NCBI GenBank assembly: GCA_903845155.1
Contig: CAIMWN010000207.1
Location: 1-37,216, forward strand
Direction of reading: 5' to 3'
DNA length: 37,216 bases
Source: Oligoflexia bacterium
Lineage (GTDB): Bacteria > Bdellovibrionota > UBA1018 > CAIMNF01
This document shows positions 16,491 to 23,970 of this stretch, piece after piece; positions within the stretch are counted from its first letter, which is position 1; the number at the start of each line of letters is the position of its first letter. Both the position numbers and the translations under genes were made by a program. Below the pieces are notes generated by a model. That model had not been told where the DNA came from. It worked only from the letters and a program-made list of their open reading frames with translations, and made no database searches.

Positions 16491-18121
16491 GTTTGATTCA
16501 CTCTCTGCGTGCAAGCTATCTTTTTCTGAAGCACGACAAAAACTCCGCAAAGCGTGAGCCAGAAAAAGAACTCAAATGGCGAGTTCTTTTTCCGCTTTTC
16601 AGGATCTTGCACAAATAAGCACGAGCCTCCGTCAGAGCTTCCGGGAGCAACCGTCACGGCTGTGCTGCTGTACTTAATGACCACGCCCGCGCTACTCGCG
16701 CTCGAAGCTCTCGGATTTCCATAAGTGTCGATGTAAGAGAAGGTGGTGCTATAGGTTCCGGCTGGAATGGAGGTTAAGCTCGCAGATAAAATATTACTGT
16801 TACTCGTAAGAGCTGCAGTGAGATCAAGATTAAAACTCGTTTGAGCGGAATCTTGGAGCGTGAGAACAATGGGTGCAGTAGTAAGGATCGAATTGAATAG
16901 AGTGAATTGCATGGAGCCAGACTGAGGGGTTTCGGGCGTTGAAAATTGGATAGGCAGAGTATCGGTATAGGTGGTGGAGGAGGCTGGGGCGATCAACGTA
17001 GGGGCGCCAGTGGACGTAATGGTATGAATGCTAATCGCCGCGTTGCTAGCGTGGGCGGATGGATTGTTGTAAATGTCTTGATAGGAAAATGTTGCGGTAT
17101 AGGTTCCATCAGGAATAGCCGTGGAGGATGCGGCTTGAATATTGCTGTTGTTGACGTGAGTGATGGGCTGAGAGAGGTCGAGGTTAAAGCTGCTGAGGCC
17201 TGAATCACTCAATTGGAGTGTAATGGTTTGCCCAGTGCCGCTTAAGAGACTTAAGGTCTTGGTGCCGGAGGTAGCCATTTCGGGAGCTGTAAAGTTGATG
17301 GGGAGGATATTGGTGTAGCTCGTGCTTGCAGCCGGATAGGTGAGGGTGGGTGTGAGCGTATTGTACTTGACCACCACTCCTGAATTGGTGGTTGTCGCAG
17401 CGGGATTCCCTAGAGAGTCACTATAAGTAAGTGAAACGGTGTAGGGTCCATCAGGAATGGAGTTTGCACTCGCACTGGCGAAATTCGCATTCGAGCCTAA
17501 ATTTGCGTTTGGATCGAGCATGAAGTCAGTCGAGGCACTGGGACTGAGCACGAAAGAATATGTTTGATTGGTGGAGGTATTGAGAAACGATAATTGCCGA
17601 CCTGATGATACGGCATCTGGAAAGTTATATTTGATGCGTATCGGATTGGAAGTAGTATAGGTGCCACTGCTTGAAGCAGGGTAGTTGAGAGTAGCCGGAT
17701 TGGTAGAGGTTTTAATGACTACGCCACCCAAGGTAGGTGTAGAGGTGGTGGTACCCAGGTGTTGGTAAGAGAGCTTCACGGTATAGGTGCCGTCTGGGAT
17801 ACTGGTGACCCCCTCCAGTACAGAACCAATTTGATTCCCGAGAAGGGGGCTCAAATTACCCGGAGCGATGGTAAAACTCTGAGAAAGTGAATTGTTTAAA
17901 ATCAAGGTACGAGTGACCGCGCCTGTAAATAGCAAGGTTACGGTCCCGCTCGTCGGGGTTTCAGAAATCGTATAGTTCACAGCTATGTTTGAATAATAGG
18001 TTGAGGCAGTAGGACTGGTCATAGTGACGGAAGCAAAAGTTGGTTCCGAGAATCCGATGAACAATAGGATTGCAATTCCGCTCTGAACTAATGACTTAAA
18101 TAGGAGAGAAGTTCTTTTCAT
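16487..18121 (-). CDS. Four-repeat surface protein with C-terminal anchor
   Basis: 544 residues. A signal peptide is followed by four tandem repeats of about 115 residues, each opening like TYPAASTSYTNILPINF and closing like SIPDGTYTVSLTYSDSLGNPAA. They are Ser/Thr-rich and beta-strand-like, resembling Ig-like or adhesin repeats. The C-terminus, SDGGSCLFVQDPEKRKKNSPFEFFFWLTLCGVFVVLQKKIACTQ, has a Gly/Cys motif, a hydrophobic helix and a basic end. This layout resembles the Cys-containing C-terminal sorting signals of other Gram-negatives, but the precise class is not recognised. A cell-surface anchored or exported adhesin is likely (inference). Stops of this gene and the phosphatase overlap. 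Confidence 0.8.
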   Translation of the reverse strand: MKRTSLLFKSLVQSGIAILLFIGFSEPTFASVTMTSPTASTYYSNIAVNYTISETPTSGTVTLLFTGAVTRTLILNNSLSQSFTIAPGNLSPLLGNQIGSVLEGVTSIPDGTYTVKLSYQHLGTTTSTPTLGGVVIKTSTNPATLNYPASSSGTYTTSNPIRIKYNFPDAVSSGRQLSFLNTSTNQTYSFVLSPSASTDFMLDPNANLGSNANFASASANSIPDGPYTVSLTYSDSLGNPAATTTNSGVVVKYNTLTPTLTYPAASTSYTNILPINFTAPEMATSGTKTLSLLSGTGQTITLQLSDSGLSSFNLDLSQPITHVNNSNIQAASSTAIPDGTYTATFSYQDIYNNPSAHASNAAISIHTITSTGAPTLIAPASSTTYTDTLPIQFSTPETPQSGSMQFTLFNSILTTAPIVLTLQDSAQTSFNLDLTAALTSNSNILSASLTSIPAGTYSTTFSYIDTYGNPRASSASSAGVVIKYSSTAVTVAPGSSDGGSCLFVQDPEKRKKNSPFEFFFWLTLCGVFVVLQKKIACTQRVNQT

Positions 18122-18180
18122 CTTTTAATGGTAGCAGCTGAGAAAGTGAAATCAAGGAAGAAGATGTCAGTTCTTTCCTA

Positions 18181-18209
18181 CAACTCCCTGTGGGTATGCT
18201 AGGGAGTTG
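18181..18209. promoter_or_regulatory. Inverted repeat in divergent intergenic region
   Basis: CAACTCCCT ... AGGGAGTTG, a perfect nine-base stem with an 11-base loop. No U-tract on either side. Just downstream TGCGGC...GCCGCA (about 18223-18242) forms a second stem. The 235-bp gap 18122-18356 holds the starts of two divergent secreted-protein genes and no coding region. Confidence 0.45.
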
Positions 18210-18246
18210 ACGGTCCAAAGAGTGCGGCAAAAGAGCGCCGCAGATA

Positions 18247-18299
18247 TTGACTTTATACACAAGCATTGTGTTGTAATTATCCTCTGAATCCCCTATTTT
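18247..18299 (+). promoter_or_regulatory. Promoter region of the 18357 gene with operator-like palindrome
   Basis: TTGACT (18247), then ACACAA-GCA-TTGTGT (18257-18271), a perfect 6+3+6 palindrome, then TTGTAA (18271-18276) with 17 bases to TATTTT (18294-18299). The second pair gives the better spacing. The palindrome would abut or overlap its -35 and could be an operator. Confidence 0.4.
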
Positions 18300-18356
18300 A
18301 CATTTCGTCGCCATAAGGGCGAAGCACTCAATAAAACGAAAGTAGGAAAAATTAAA

Positions 18357-19214
18357 ATGAAAAGTACCTTATTCTTATCCCTGACCTTACTCGCGCTTCT
18401 TGCGATTCAACCCCGCACCTATGCAAGTAGCCTGATTAGTCACGATGATATTATGGCAATTGAAGATCAGACCGATGTTCAAAGTGATGAAGTGAAAACC
18501 AGCCCAGAAACACTGTCTGTTGAAGAGGTGGTTGCTTCTACTGAAACTGGAAAGACAGCGATGAACTCAGACCACAAAAAATCCATATTCGCGATCCTGA
18601 AGTCATATCACCAATATAAAATCCACAATCGTGCGTTGGTTAAAAACTTTAAGCACAATTATCGTGCACTGAAAGCCGAGCTTCGTGATTCAAATTCAGA
18701 GCTTTCTCAGGCTATGGTTTTAGCGAAAAAAACTTGCGATTCTACTCCTGAGAGTTGTCGCCAAGCTTTCAATCAGTTGGTGAGAGCTCGCTTTGAAGCG
18801 AAAATGAATCCGCAATCAATTTCTTGGATTAACTATTTTCTGCCAAGTGCTCAGGCTGAAAGTAGCGGTTTCCTATTTCAAACTTGTACTTCAGGTAGTC
18901 TCAATGATAATGGACAGCAAAACGACCTTAATTTCCATGCTCTCTTTTTTGGAGCGCTCGACTACACTTGCGAATCGCGTGACTTTAAAATGAAAATATA
19001 TGGTCCAGGCTTATCCTATGAAGGATTAGGCATGTTCGGCATGGCATGTAGTTCTGATCAAGGTGGCAACAATGTTGGCTTGATCGCAGGCGCGAGCTTA
19101 GGTATTGGAGTAAAAACGGCGCTCACCATTGGTGACAGCGGCATTTGTACTTTGGTTGGTTTATCAGCCGGAGTTGGAGCGTACGCAGGCGTTGCCGTAA
19201 TGAAAATGAAATAA
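18357..19214 (+). CDS. Secreted hypothetical protein, Gly-rich C-terminus
   Basis: 285 residues. Signal peptide KSTLFLSLTLLALLAIQPRTYA. Residues about 60-160 are helical and charged (IFAILKSYHQYKIHNRALVKNFKHNYRALKAELRD), with Cys in KKTCDSTPESCRQAF. The C-terminal 100 residues are Gly-rich and hydrophobic (GLSYEGLGMFGMACSSDQGGNNVGLIAGASLGIGVKTAL...GVGAYAGVAV), which could be a beta-rich or membrane-associated domain. Family not recognised. AGGAAAA precedes the ATG, and a hairpin follows the stop. Confidence 0.78.
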   Translation: MKSTLFLSLTLLALLAIQPRTYASSLISHDDIMAIEDQTDVQSDEVKTSPETLSVEEVVASTETGKTAMNSDHKKSIFAILKSYHQYKIHNRALVKNFKHNYRALKAELRDSNSELSQAMVLAKKTCDSTPESCRQAFNQLVRARFEAKMNPQSISWINYFLPSAQAESSGFLFQTCTSGSLNDNGQQNDLNFHALFFGALDYTCESRDFKMKIYGPGLSYEGLGMFGMACSSDQGGNNVGLIAGASLGIGVKTALTIGDSGICTLVGLSAGVGAYAGVAVMKMK

Positions 19215-19232
19215 AAGCATATATTTTCTTTT

Positions 19233-19271
19233 ACTTGGGGAGTATCAATATTGATTGAATATTCCCCAAGT
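19233..19271 (+). terminator. Hairpin downstream of the 18357 gene
   Basis: ACTTGGGGAGTAT pairs with ATATTCCCCAAGT (13 pairs with one G-U). The following bases are only moderately T-rich (ATTGATTTCC), so termination may be weak. It lies between the 18357 gene and the regulator at 19408. The rest of 19215-19407 holds the regulator's promoter. Confidence 0.5.
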
Positions 19272-19369
19272 ATTGATTTCCATTCTGTTCAATTGATTCT
19301 GTTTATCCCGCCGAGCCGAATGAATCATTTGGATGTGGCAAAAAACGCCGCACACTGTTTACAAAAGCA

Positions 19370-19398
19370 TTGCACCGCGTTATCGCTTCTGTTATCAT
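19370..19398 (+). promoter_or_regulatory. Promoter of the TIGR02147 regulator, start predicted at the ATG
   Basis: TTGCAC (19370-19375), 17 bases, TATCAT (19393-19398). The expected start at about 19405-19408 coincides with the ATG at 19408; no Shine-Dalgarno sequence is present. An overlapping TTTACA-17-TATCGC is a poorer alternative. Confidence 0.5.
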
Positions 19399-19407
19399 GC
19401 CTTACCC

Positions 19408-20196
19408 ATGCAAGAAACTCCTTTCCACATTCAAGTGATCCGTGAGGCTCTCAGCAAGAGACAGAGATCTAATCCAGCGTACTCACTTCGTGCCTATAGC
19501 CGGGATATTGGCATGGACTCCTCAACCTTAAGTCAGGTCCTGAATGGTAAGCGATCCATTCCTGCAAAGAACTGTGAAGCAGTCACCAAAACACTTCGCC
19601 TTTCGCCAATACAAAAATTGAAGTTTCTAGAGAGCATCTCTAAAAAGAGAACGCTCCTCGATTCAATCTCCATCGCAAAACGTGAAGACCAGTTTCTCCT
19701 CAATGAAAGTCATTACCGAGTCATTGCTGAGTGGGAACATTACACAGCGCTCGCTTTTGCTGATCTCAAAGATGCAGTCATTAATATCAAGACCCTTTCC
19801 GAGCGGCTGGGAATTACCGCGCTTCGGGCGGAATCGGTGGTTCAAAACCTACTGAATTGTGGACTGCTTCGAGAAACTAAATCCGGAACTTATGAAAAAA
19901 CACATGAGTCTCTTCAAACCACGGAGGATGTTGCGTCCCCGGCCCTTCGTGAAGCCCATCTGGAAGCACTTGAGTTAGGTAAGCAAAAATTAGAATCGAT
20001 TGATCTTGAGCTACGCGATTATTCCTCCATTTGTTTTGCCGCAGATCCCGATCAATTGCCTGAGATAAAAATGATGATTCGTGAATTTCGAAAAAAAGTT
20101 TACGCCCTTACTAAAGCCGGCAAGAAAAAACGTGAAATTTATCAATTGGCTCTTCAGCTCTATCCGCTGACTAAAAAGAAAGCCCTGGGAAAATAA
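19408..20196 (+). CDS. TIGR02147 family protein with N-terminal HTH
   Basis: 262 residues from the ATG at 19408. The ORF track starts 25 codons earlier, inside the promoter. N-terminal PFHIQVIREALSKRQRSNPAYSLRAYSRDIGMDSSTLSQVLNGKRSIP is a Xre-like helix-turn-helix. It is followed by LRLSPIQKLKFLESISKKR and the C-terminal regulatory part (YRVIAEWEHYTALAFADLK, ITALRAESVVQNLLNCGLLRE, winged-helix-like; then SICFAADPDQLPEIKMMIREFRKKVYAL). This is the TIGR02147 pattern, frequent in Fibrobacter and Bdellovibrio relatives (memory-based). It ends two bases before the next ATG, so it probably controls or is co-expressed with that secreted protein. Ligand and targets are unknown. Confidence 0.88.
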   Translation: MQETPFHIQVIREALSKRQRSNPAYSLRAYSRDIGMDSSTLSQVLNGKRSIPAKNCEAVTKTLRLSPIQKLKFLESISKKRTLLDSISIAKREDQFLLNESHYRVIAEWEHYTALAFADLKDAVINIKTLSERLGITALRAESVVQNLLNCGLLRETKSGTYEKTHESLQTTEDVASPALREAHLEALELGKQKLESIDLELRDYSSICFAADPDQLPEIKMMIREFRKKVYALTKAGKKKREIYQLALQLYPLTKKKALGK

Positions 20197-20198
20197 AT

Positions 20199-21218
20199 AT
20201 GAAAGTAGCAAATCAACCACTTCCACGTGTCACTCGAATCACTGCTTTTGCGACAATCCTCTTTTTAGTGGTCTTCAATAGTTCAGAGGCCCGCGCCCAA
20301 GGGGATCGAGGAAACGGCGGCGACATCTATGCTCAGGAATATGCTGCAATTGCCGAGAAGATCTATAAGGCCGGATGCGAGACCACCAAGATCTTTGAAA
20401 GCATTCTTGATTGTAAAGTTTTTAAAGAGATGACGAGTGGTCTCACTCAGAAGCCAAATTATATCAAAGTGACGAGCGCGAAGATGGTTTATGGCCCTGA
20501 CAACAAGCCACGGGATGCAATTAATAATCCGGACGAACATAAAATCACCATCAGTCGTCTCAGTTGGCGAGATATGGTTGAGGTGAGTGCGCGCGTGGGT
20601 AATATTTCTCATGAATATGCCACGCTCTTGGGAATTGACTCTTCTGATGATTACCGCGGTTCAAATCAAATGATCGAAGCATTGAAAATTTCAAAGATCG
20701 ATTTAACTGCTCTTGCAACCGTCAAAGTGTTAGACACTACCCGTATTGATCTCTTTAATGCCGGTAAGGGCGCGATTGTTTGCGATTCTGAAACCAAGGA
20801 TGACTTTGGAAATGTTCGATATATTCGGTTTAATAATCAATCGTGGTCTTTCTATGGGGCGGTAATGGCGGGCTCAACATTCCTGGATGGTAACTCATGG
20901 GAACGACCTATAAATCAAATACAAGCAATTCAATATTATTACGATATTGAAGACGGTATTGTTAAGTTTCATACCTCCGGTGTCCAAACTGACAAAAGCG
21001 CAGGAAATTTCATTACCCTTGCTAATAAGAAAATGATGGCATTTGGAATAGAAGACGATAAATGGCAGGTGGTGATCGATTATAAAACACGGCTCTATCA
21101 GCACCGGTTCTCACCTGAAACCAAAGAAGTCATTAAGGCCCTTAATATTAATGGCAATGTAAAAACATCTGAAAATGGATATACAAAACTCCACTTTCGT
21201 AATTGTCATCTCGACTAA
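20199..21218 (+). CDS. Secreted GDRGNGGD-motif protein, coupled to regulator
   Basis: 339 residues. Signal peptide followed directly by RAQGDRGNGGDIYAQEYAAIAEKIYKAGC. A later segment VGNISHEYATLLGIDSSDDYRGS has an HE-x(n)-G-x-D-x-Y arrangement that the paralogue at 21479 shares as VLHELIGAAGI...DDHFFIS. The HE pair recalls metallopeptidase helices, but the usual HExxH is absent, so enzymatic function is unproven. Starts two bases after the TIGR02147 stop, with GGGA upstream. Such secreted partners next to TIGR02147 genes are typical of the group (memory). Likely periplasmic or extracellular. Confidence 0.8.
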   Translation: MKVANQPLPRVTRITAFATILFLVVFNSSEARAQGDRGNGGDIYAQEYAAIAEKIYKAGCETTKIFESILDCKVFKEMTSGLTQKPNYIKVTSAKMVYGPDNKPRDAINNPDEHKITISRLSWRDMVEVSARVGNISHEYATLLGIDSSDDYRGSNQMIEALKISKIDLTALATVKVLDTTRIDLFNAGKGAIVCDSETKDDFGNVRYIRFNNQSWSFYGAVMAGSTFLDGNSWERPINQIQAIQYYYDIEDGIVKFHTSGVQTDKSAGNFITLANKKMMAFGIEDDKWQVVIDYKTRLYQHRFSPETKEVIKALNINGNVKTSENGYTKLHFRNCHLD

Positions 21219-21478
21219 GAATGCATGGCTAACTGAGGCATCGTCGTTCATTGATATCAAACTGTACGACATCCATATGCGCTAATATGTGTAAATGGAA
21301 ATAATTTAATATTAGCTTCTAGCTAAGGCCTTGATGCTATCGTCGTTCTGTTTGTGGCGGCGTTCCGAGATTTGAGCTTGTTTGCTAACCTAACTCATTT
21401 ACACGATGTTTGTGTAAGAATCGCTATGCAAAGCCGAGTAACTGTTATAAGGTTCAGTGTCTAAACGGTAATTCGTAA
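21219..21478. other. Intergenic region between the two paralogues
   Basis: No credible ORF. Contains GTGTAAATG near 21289 and its complement CATTTACAC near 21398, a compact TTAGCT-TCT-AGCTAA hairpin near 21313, and two copies of ATCGTCGTTC about 100 bases apart. These suggest folding or binding sites but could be chance. No promoter stands out; TATAAG at 21446 is a possible -10. Confidence 0.3.
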
Positions 21479-22651
21479 ATGAAAAAAATATTGCTCAATA
21501 TCACCCGAATTCTTTTTGGCCTCAGTGTTTGCATTGCGATCAGCAGTAATGCAAATGCGCAGGGGAATGCAGGCGACCGTGGCGGAGGTGATCCGTATGC
21601 CGCCGAGATTTATCATTTAAGTACAGGAATTGGCAAGAAGTTAAGGACCTGGACTACGGCCGGAATCCTCAAGCTCACCGAAAATCAATTGGCAAACATT
21701 GAAAAACTGGTGGGCTTGAATCGTTTATCAAGGGTTCAAAGGGGAACACTCACTGTTTACAGTTTTGATCATGTCTACCGGTATCCAGAGTTGTTGCCGT
21801 CACCTGAAGCAGATGAGGTTACGTTGGTGAACGTGTATCGGCATCATCCGCCCCGCATTGAAGTGGGAAGAGTCCGCTGGGATGCCTTGAAGGGTGAGAA
21901 TATCGAAAAGGAAATGATGGTCTTGCATGAACTCATTGGAGCGGCGGGAATTCTTAAGCATGGAAGACGCTTGGATGATCACTTTTTTATTTCTTATGAA
22001 TTGAAGTTAAAATCCCAGCGCGAGTGGATTGATTTCAAAAAACAATTGAAGTCTGATTTAATAGCGATTCATTCGTTTAACAATCATGAGTTATCTTTTA
22101 CTAGTAGTGAAAAATTTAAATTTTTCGGACAAGCAATTGAATCTTCACCAGATTATGACCTGGTGTTGAATCCCCCATCTCAAAAAGAGCGAATGGAGTC
22201 TTATCATCGGGTGCAAAATTGGGTCAAAAAAAGTTTCAAAGGTTTCTTAGGCGAAGAAGCAGACCCGCTCACTTCAGCTGATCAAGCCAAGCTTCAATCC
22301 TTCGCCGACGATTTAAGCAAGCTTGCTTTACTAAGTCACCCAACTTGGAATTCTTGGGCGCAAACAATATACGATTCATATTCTAGAAAGTTTGGGCTGC
22401 TTAAGATCAGGCACTTCTTTCAGACAACGAAAATTAATGGCGGAAGTGCATGGCTTTATGATTTGCAACTTGCCTGTGATAATGCGGGGGATTTGGATGT
22501 GATTCTGAAGTGCTATGTTCGCAAACTGCAAGATGGAATGACCATGGTAACTCGGGTCGGATTGGACGATTCTAATGGTGAGTTGGACCGAGAGCTTTAT
22601 AACATCCTAGACCAAATAGCACTTAAAGTTTCTCCTGATGATTTGAATTAG
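21479..22651 (+). CDS. Secreted GDRGGGD-motif paralogue
   Basis: 390 residues. Signal peptide, then NANAQGNAGDRGGGDPYAAEIYHLSTGIGKKLRTW, the same mature N-terminus as the 20199 protein. Shared later motif MVLHELIGAAGILKHGRRLDDHFFISYELKL, in which the HE pair sits in a predicted helix followed by D-D-x-F/Y. The C-terminal half is longer than in the paralogue and has one Cys pair (LACDNAGDLDVILKCY). No clear ribosome binding site precedes the ATG, whose choice rests on the signal peptide. It has its own 260-bp upstream region rather than being fused to the regulator operon. Function unknown. Confidence 0.8.
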   Translation: MKKILLNITRILFGLSVCIAISSNANAQGNAGDRGGGDPYAAEIYHLSTGIGKKLRTWTTAGILKLTENQLANIEKLVGLNRLSRVQRGTLTVYSFDHVYRYPELLPSPEADEVTLVNVYRHHPPRIEVGRVRWDALKGENIEKEMMVLHELIGAAGILKHGRRLDDHFFISYELKLKSQREWIDFKKQLKSDLIAIHSFNNHELSFTSSEKFKFFGQAIESSPDYDLVLNPPSQKERMESYHRVQNWVKKSFKGFLGEEADPLTSADQAKLQSFADDLSKLALLSHPTWNSWAQTIYDSYSRKFGLLKIRHFFQTTKINGGSAWLYDLQLACDNAGDLDVILKCYVRKLQDGMTMVTRVGLDDSNGELDRELYNILDQIALKVSPDDLN

Positions 22652-22758
22652 CCTAGATTCACGTATAAATTCCTTCAATGATTACATGATGTGTCGTCTT
22701 TGACCTGCAATTTACCCAAGCCCAAAGCGAAAGATGTGGTATTTACACAATGTTAGAA

Positions 22759-22777
22759 TATAATATTTCAAAGGGGG
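22759..22777 (+). promoter_or_regulatory. -10 element and ribosome binding site of the NHL lipoprotein
   Basis: A consensus TATAAT (22759-22764) and AAAGGGGG (22770-22777) precede a TTG start at 22783. No good -35 is visible. The upstream region 22652-22758 is otherwise featureless. Intact expression signals in front of an interrupted gene suggest recent damage. Confidence 0.45.
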
Positions 22778-22782
22778 CTCAT

Positions 22783-23970
22783 TTGAGAAAAAATGTTTTT
22801 ACTTTTATTAAATTCAATGGCTCTCTTGTCTATTTATTATGTTTGGCAAGCATGCTTCCCTCTTGCAGCCGTATTAAAATATTTGGCTCAAATAACACTG
22901 GAGGCGGCGCTCCTACGTGATCACCTGAAGTAACAATTAGCTCAGATTTTTTACTCATTGCTGATACTAGAAATAATGTGGTCCGGAAATTGGTTTATTC
23001 CACAGGAGTCATTACTACCTTTGCAGGAACAGGTGCCGCGTCTTATAGCGGGGATGGCGGGCTTGCCACTCAAGCGACATTTACTACGCCTTCATCTATC
23101 GTCACGGACAGTTCTGGTAATACCTATATTGAAGACAGTGATAATCAAGTGATTCGAAAAATTGATTCAAATGGTATCATCACTACTATTGCAGGCGTGG
23201 CGGGCAATGGTGACTGGTCAGGGGATGGTGGGCTTGCCACTGCTGCCCATATTGGAAACCCCACTCAACTCGCTTTGGACAATTCAGGTAATTTACTCTT
23301 TGTTGACTACAACAACTGCGTACTCAGAAGCATAAACCTGAGTACAAGCATAATCTCCACACTTGCAGGTGATCACAATTGCCAAATAGCAAACTCAGGC
23401 GATGGTGGCCTAGCGACGGCGGCCAGTTTTTACGACCCGCATGGTGTGGTAGTAGATACTTTAGGAAATATTTATATTGCCGATGTAGGGAGTCTCATTA
23501 GAAAAATTGACGCCAATACAGGAATAATTAGCACCTATGCAGGTACCTACAACAATCCTGGATACACAGGTGACGGAGGACTTGCCAGTGCGGCACTCCT
23601 TAATGCGCCCGTTTGGTTGGCTGTTGATCGATATAATAATCTTTACATTGCAGACAGCGGAAATAGCTCGATTCGAAAAGTTGATTACAATACCAAAATT
23701 ATCACTACGGTCGCAGGTACAGGAGTTTCGGGGTACGCCGGTGATGGCGGCCTTGCTGTAAATGCACAACTCAGTGGTCCTTTTGGAGTCGTCTTTAATC
23801 AGGCAGGTGATCTGATTATTGCAGACACTTCAAATAATGTGGTTAGAAAAGTGGATAGTTCAACCGGTATCATCAACACCATTGCAGGGAACGGCATTCT
23901 TGGCTACACCGGTGATCATGGCCAGGCAACGAGCGCAGAACTTAACCAACCTTGGGGTGGCCCTATTTAA
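22783..23970 (+). pseudogene. NHL-repeat beta-propeller lipoprotein interrupted by in-frame TGA
   Basis: From the TTG at 22783 the frame encodes a lipoprotein signal peptide (SLVYLLCLASMLPSC), a GSNNTGGGAPT linker, then a TGA at 22918-22920. The same frame continues as SPEVTISSDFLLIADTRNNVVRKL and six copies of a repeat with GDGGLAT and YIAD-GN--IRK motifs, the NHL/propeller pattern. The ORF-track start (GTG, 22978) is the Val-Val inside a repeat motif, not a start, and the body has no ATG codon. The C-terminus stops at LNQPWG, which could complete the first blade by velcro closure, so the 3' end may be natural. A nonsense mutation or a sequencing error are the main readings; readthrough is possible but unsupported. 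Confidence 0.8.

Noticed and set aside
16946-17203. 85-residue plus-strand Gly-rich ORF
   Set aside because: Shadow of the Ser/Thr-rich surface repeats on the other strand.
22978-23152. GTG at 22978 as the start of the NHL protein
   Set aside because: It falls in the Val-Val of a conserved NNVVRK repeat motif, has no ribosome binding site, and the same frame extends upstream to a lipobox.
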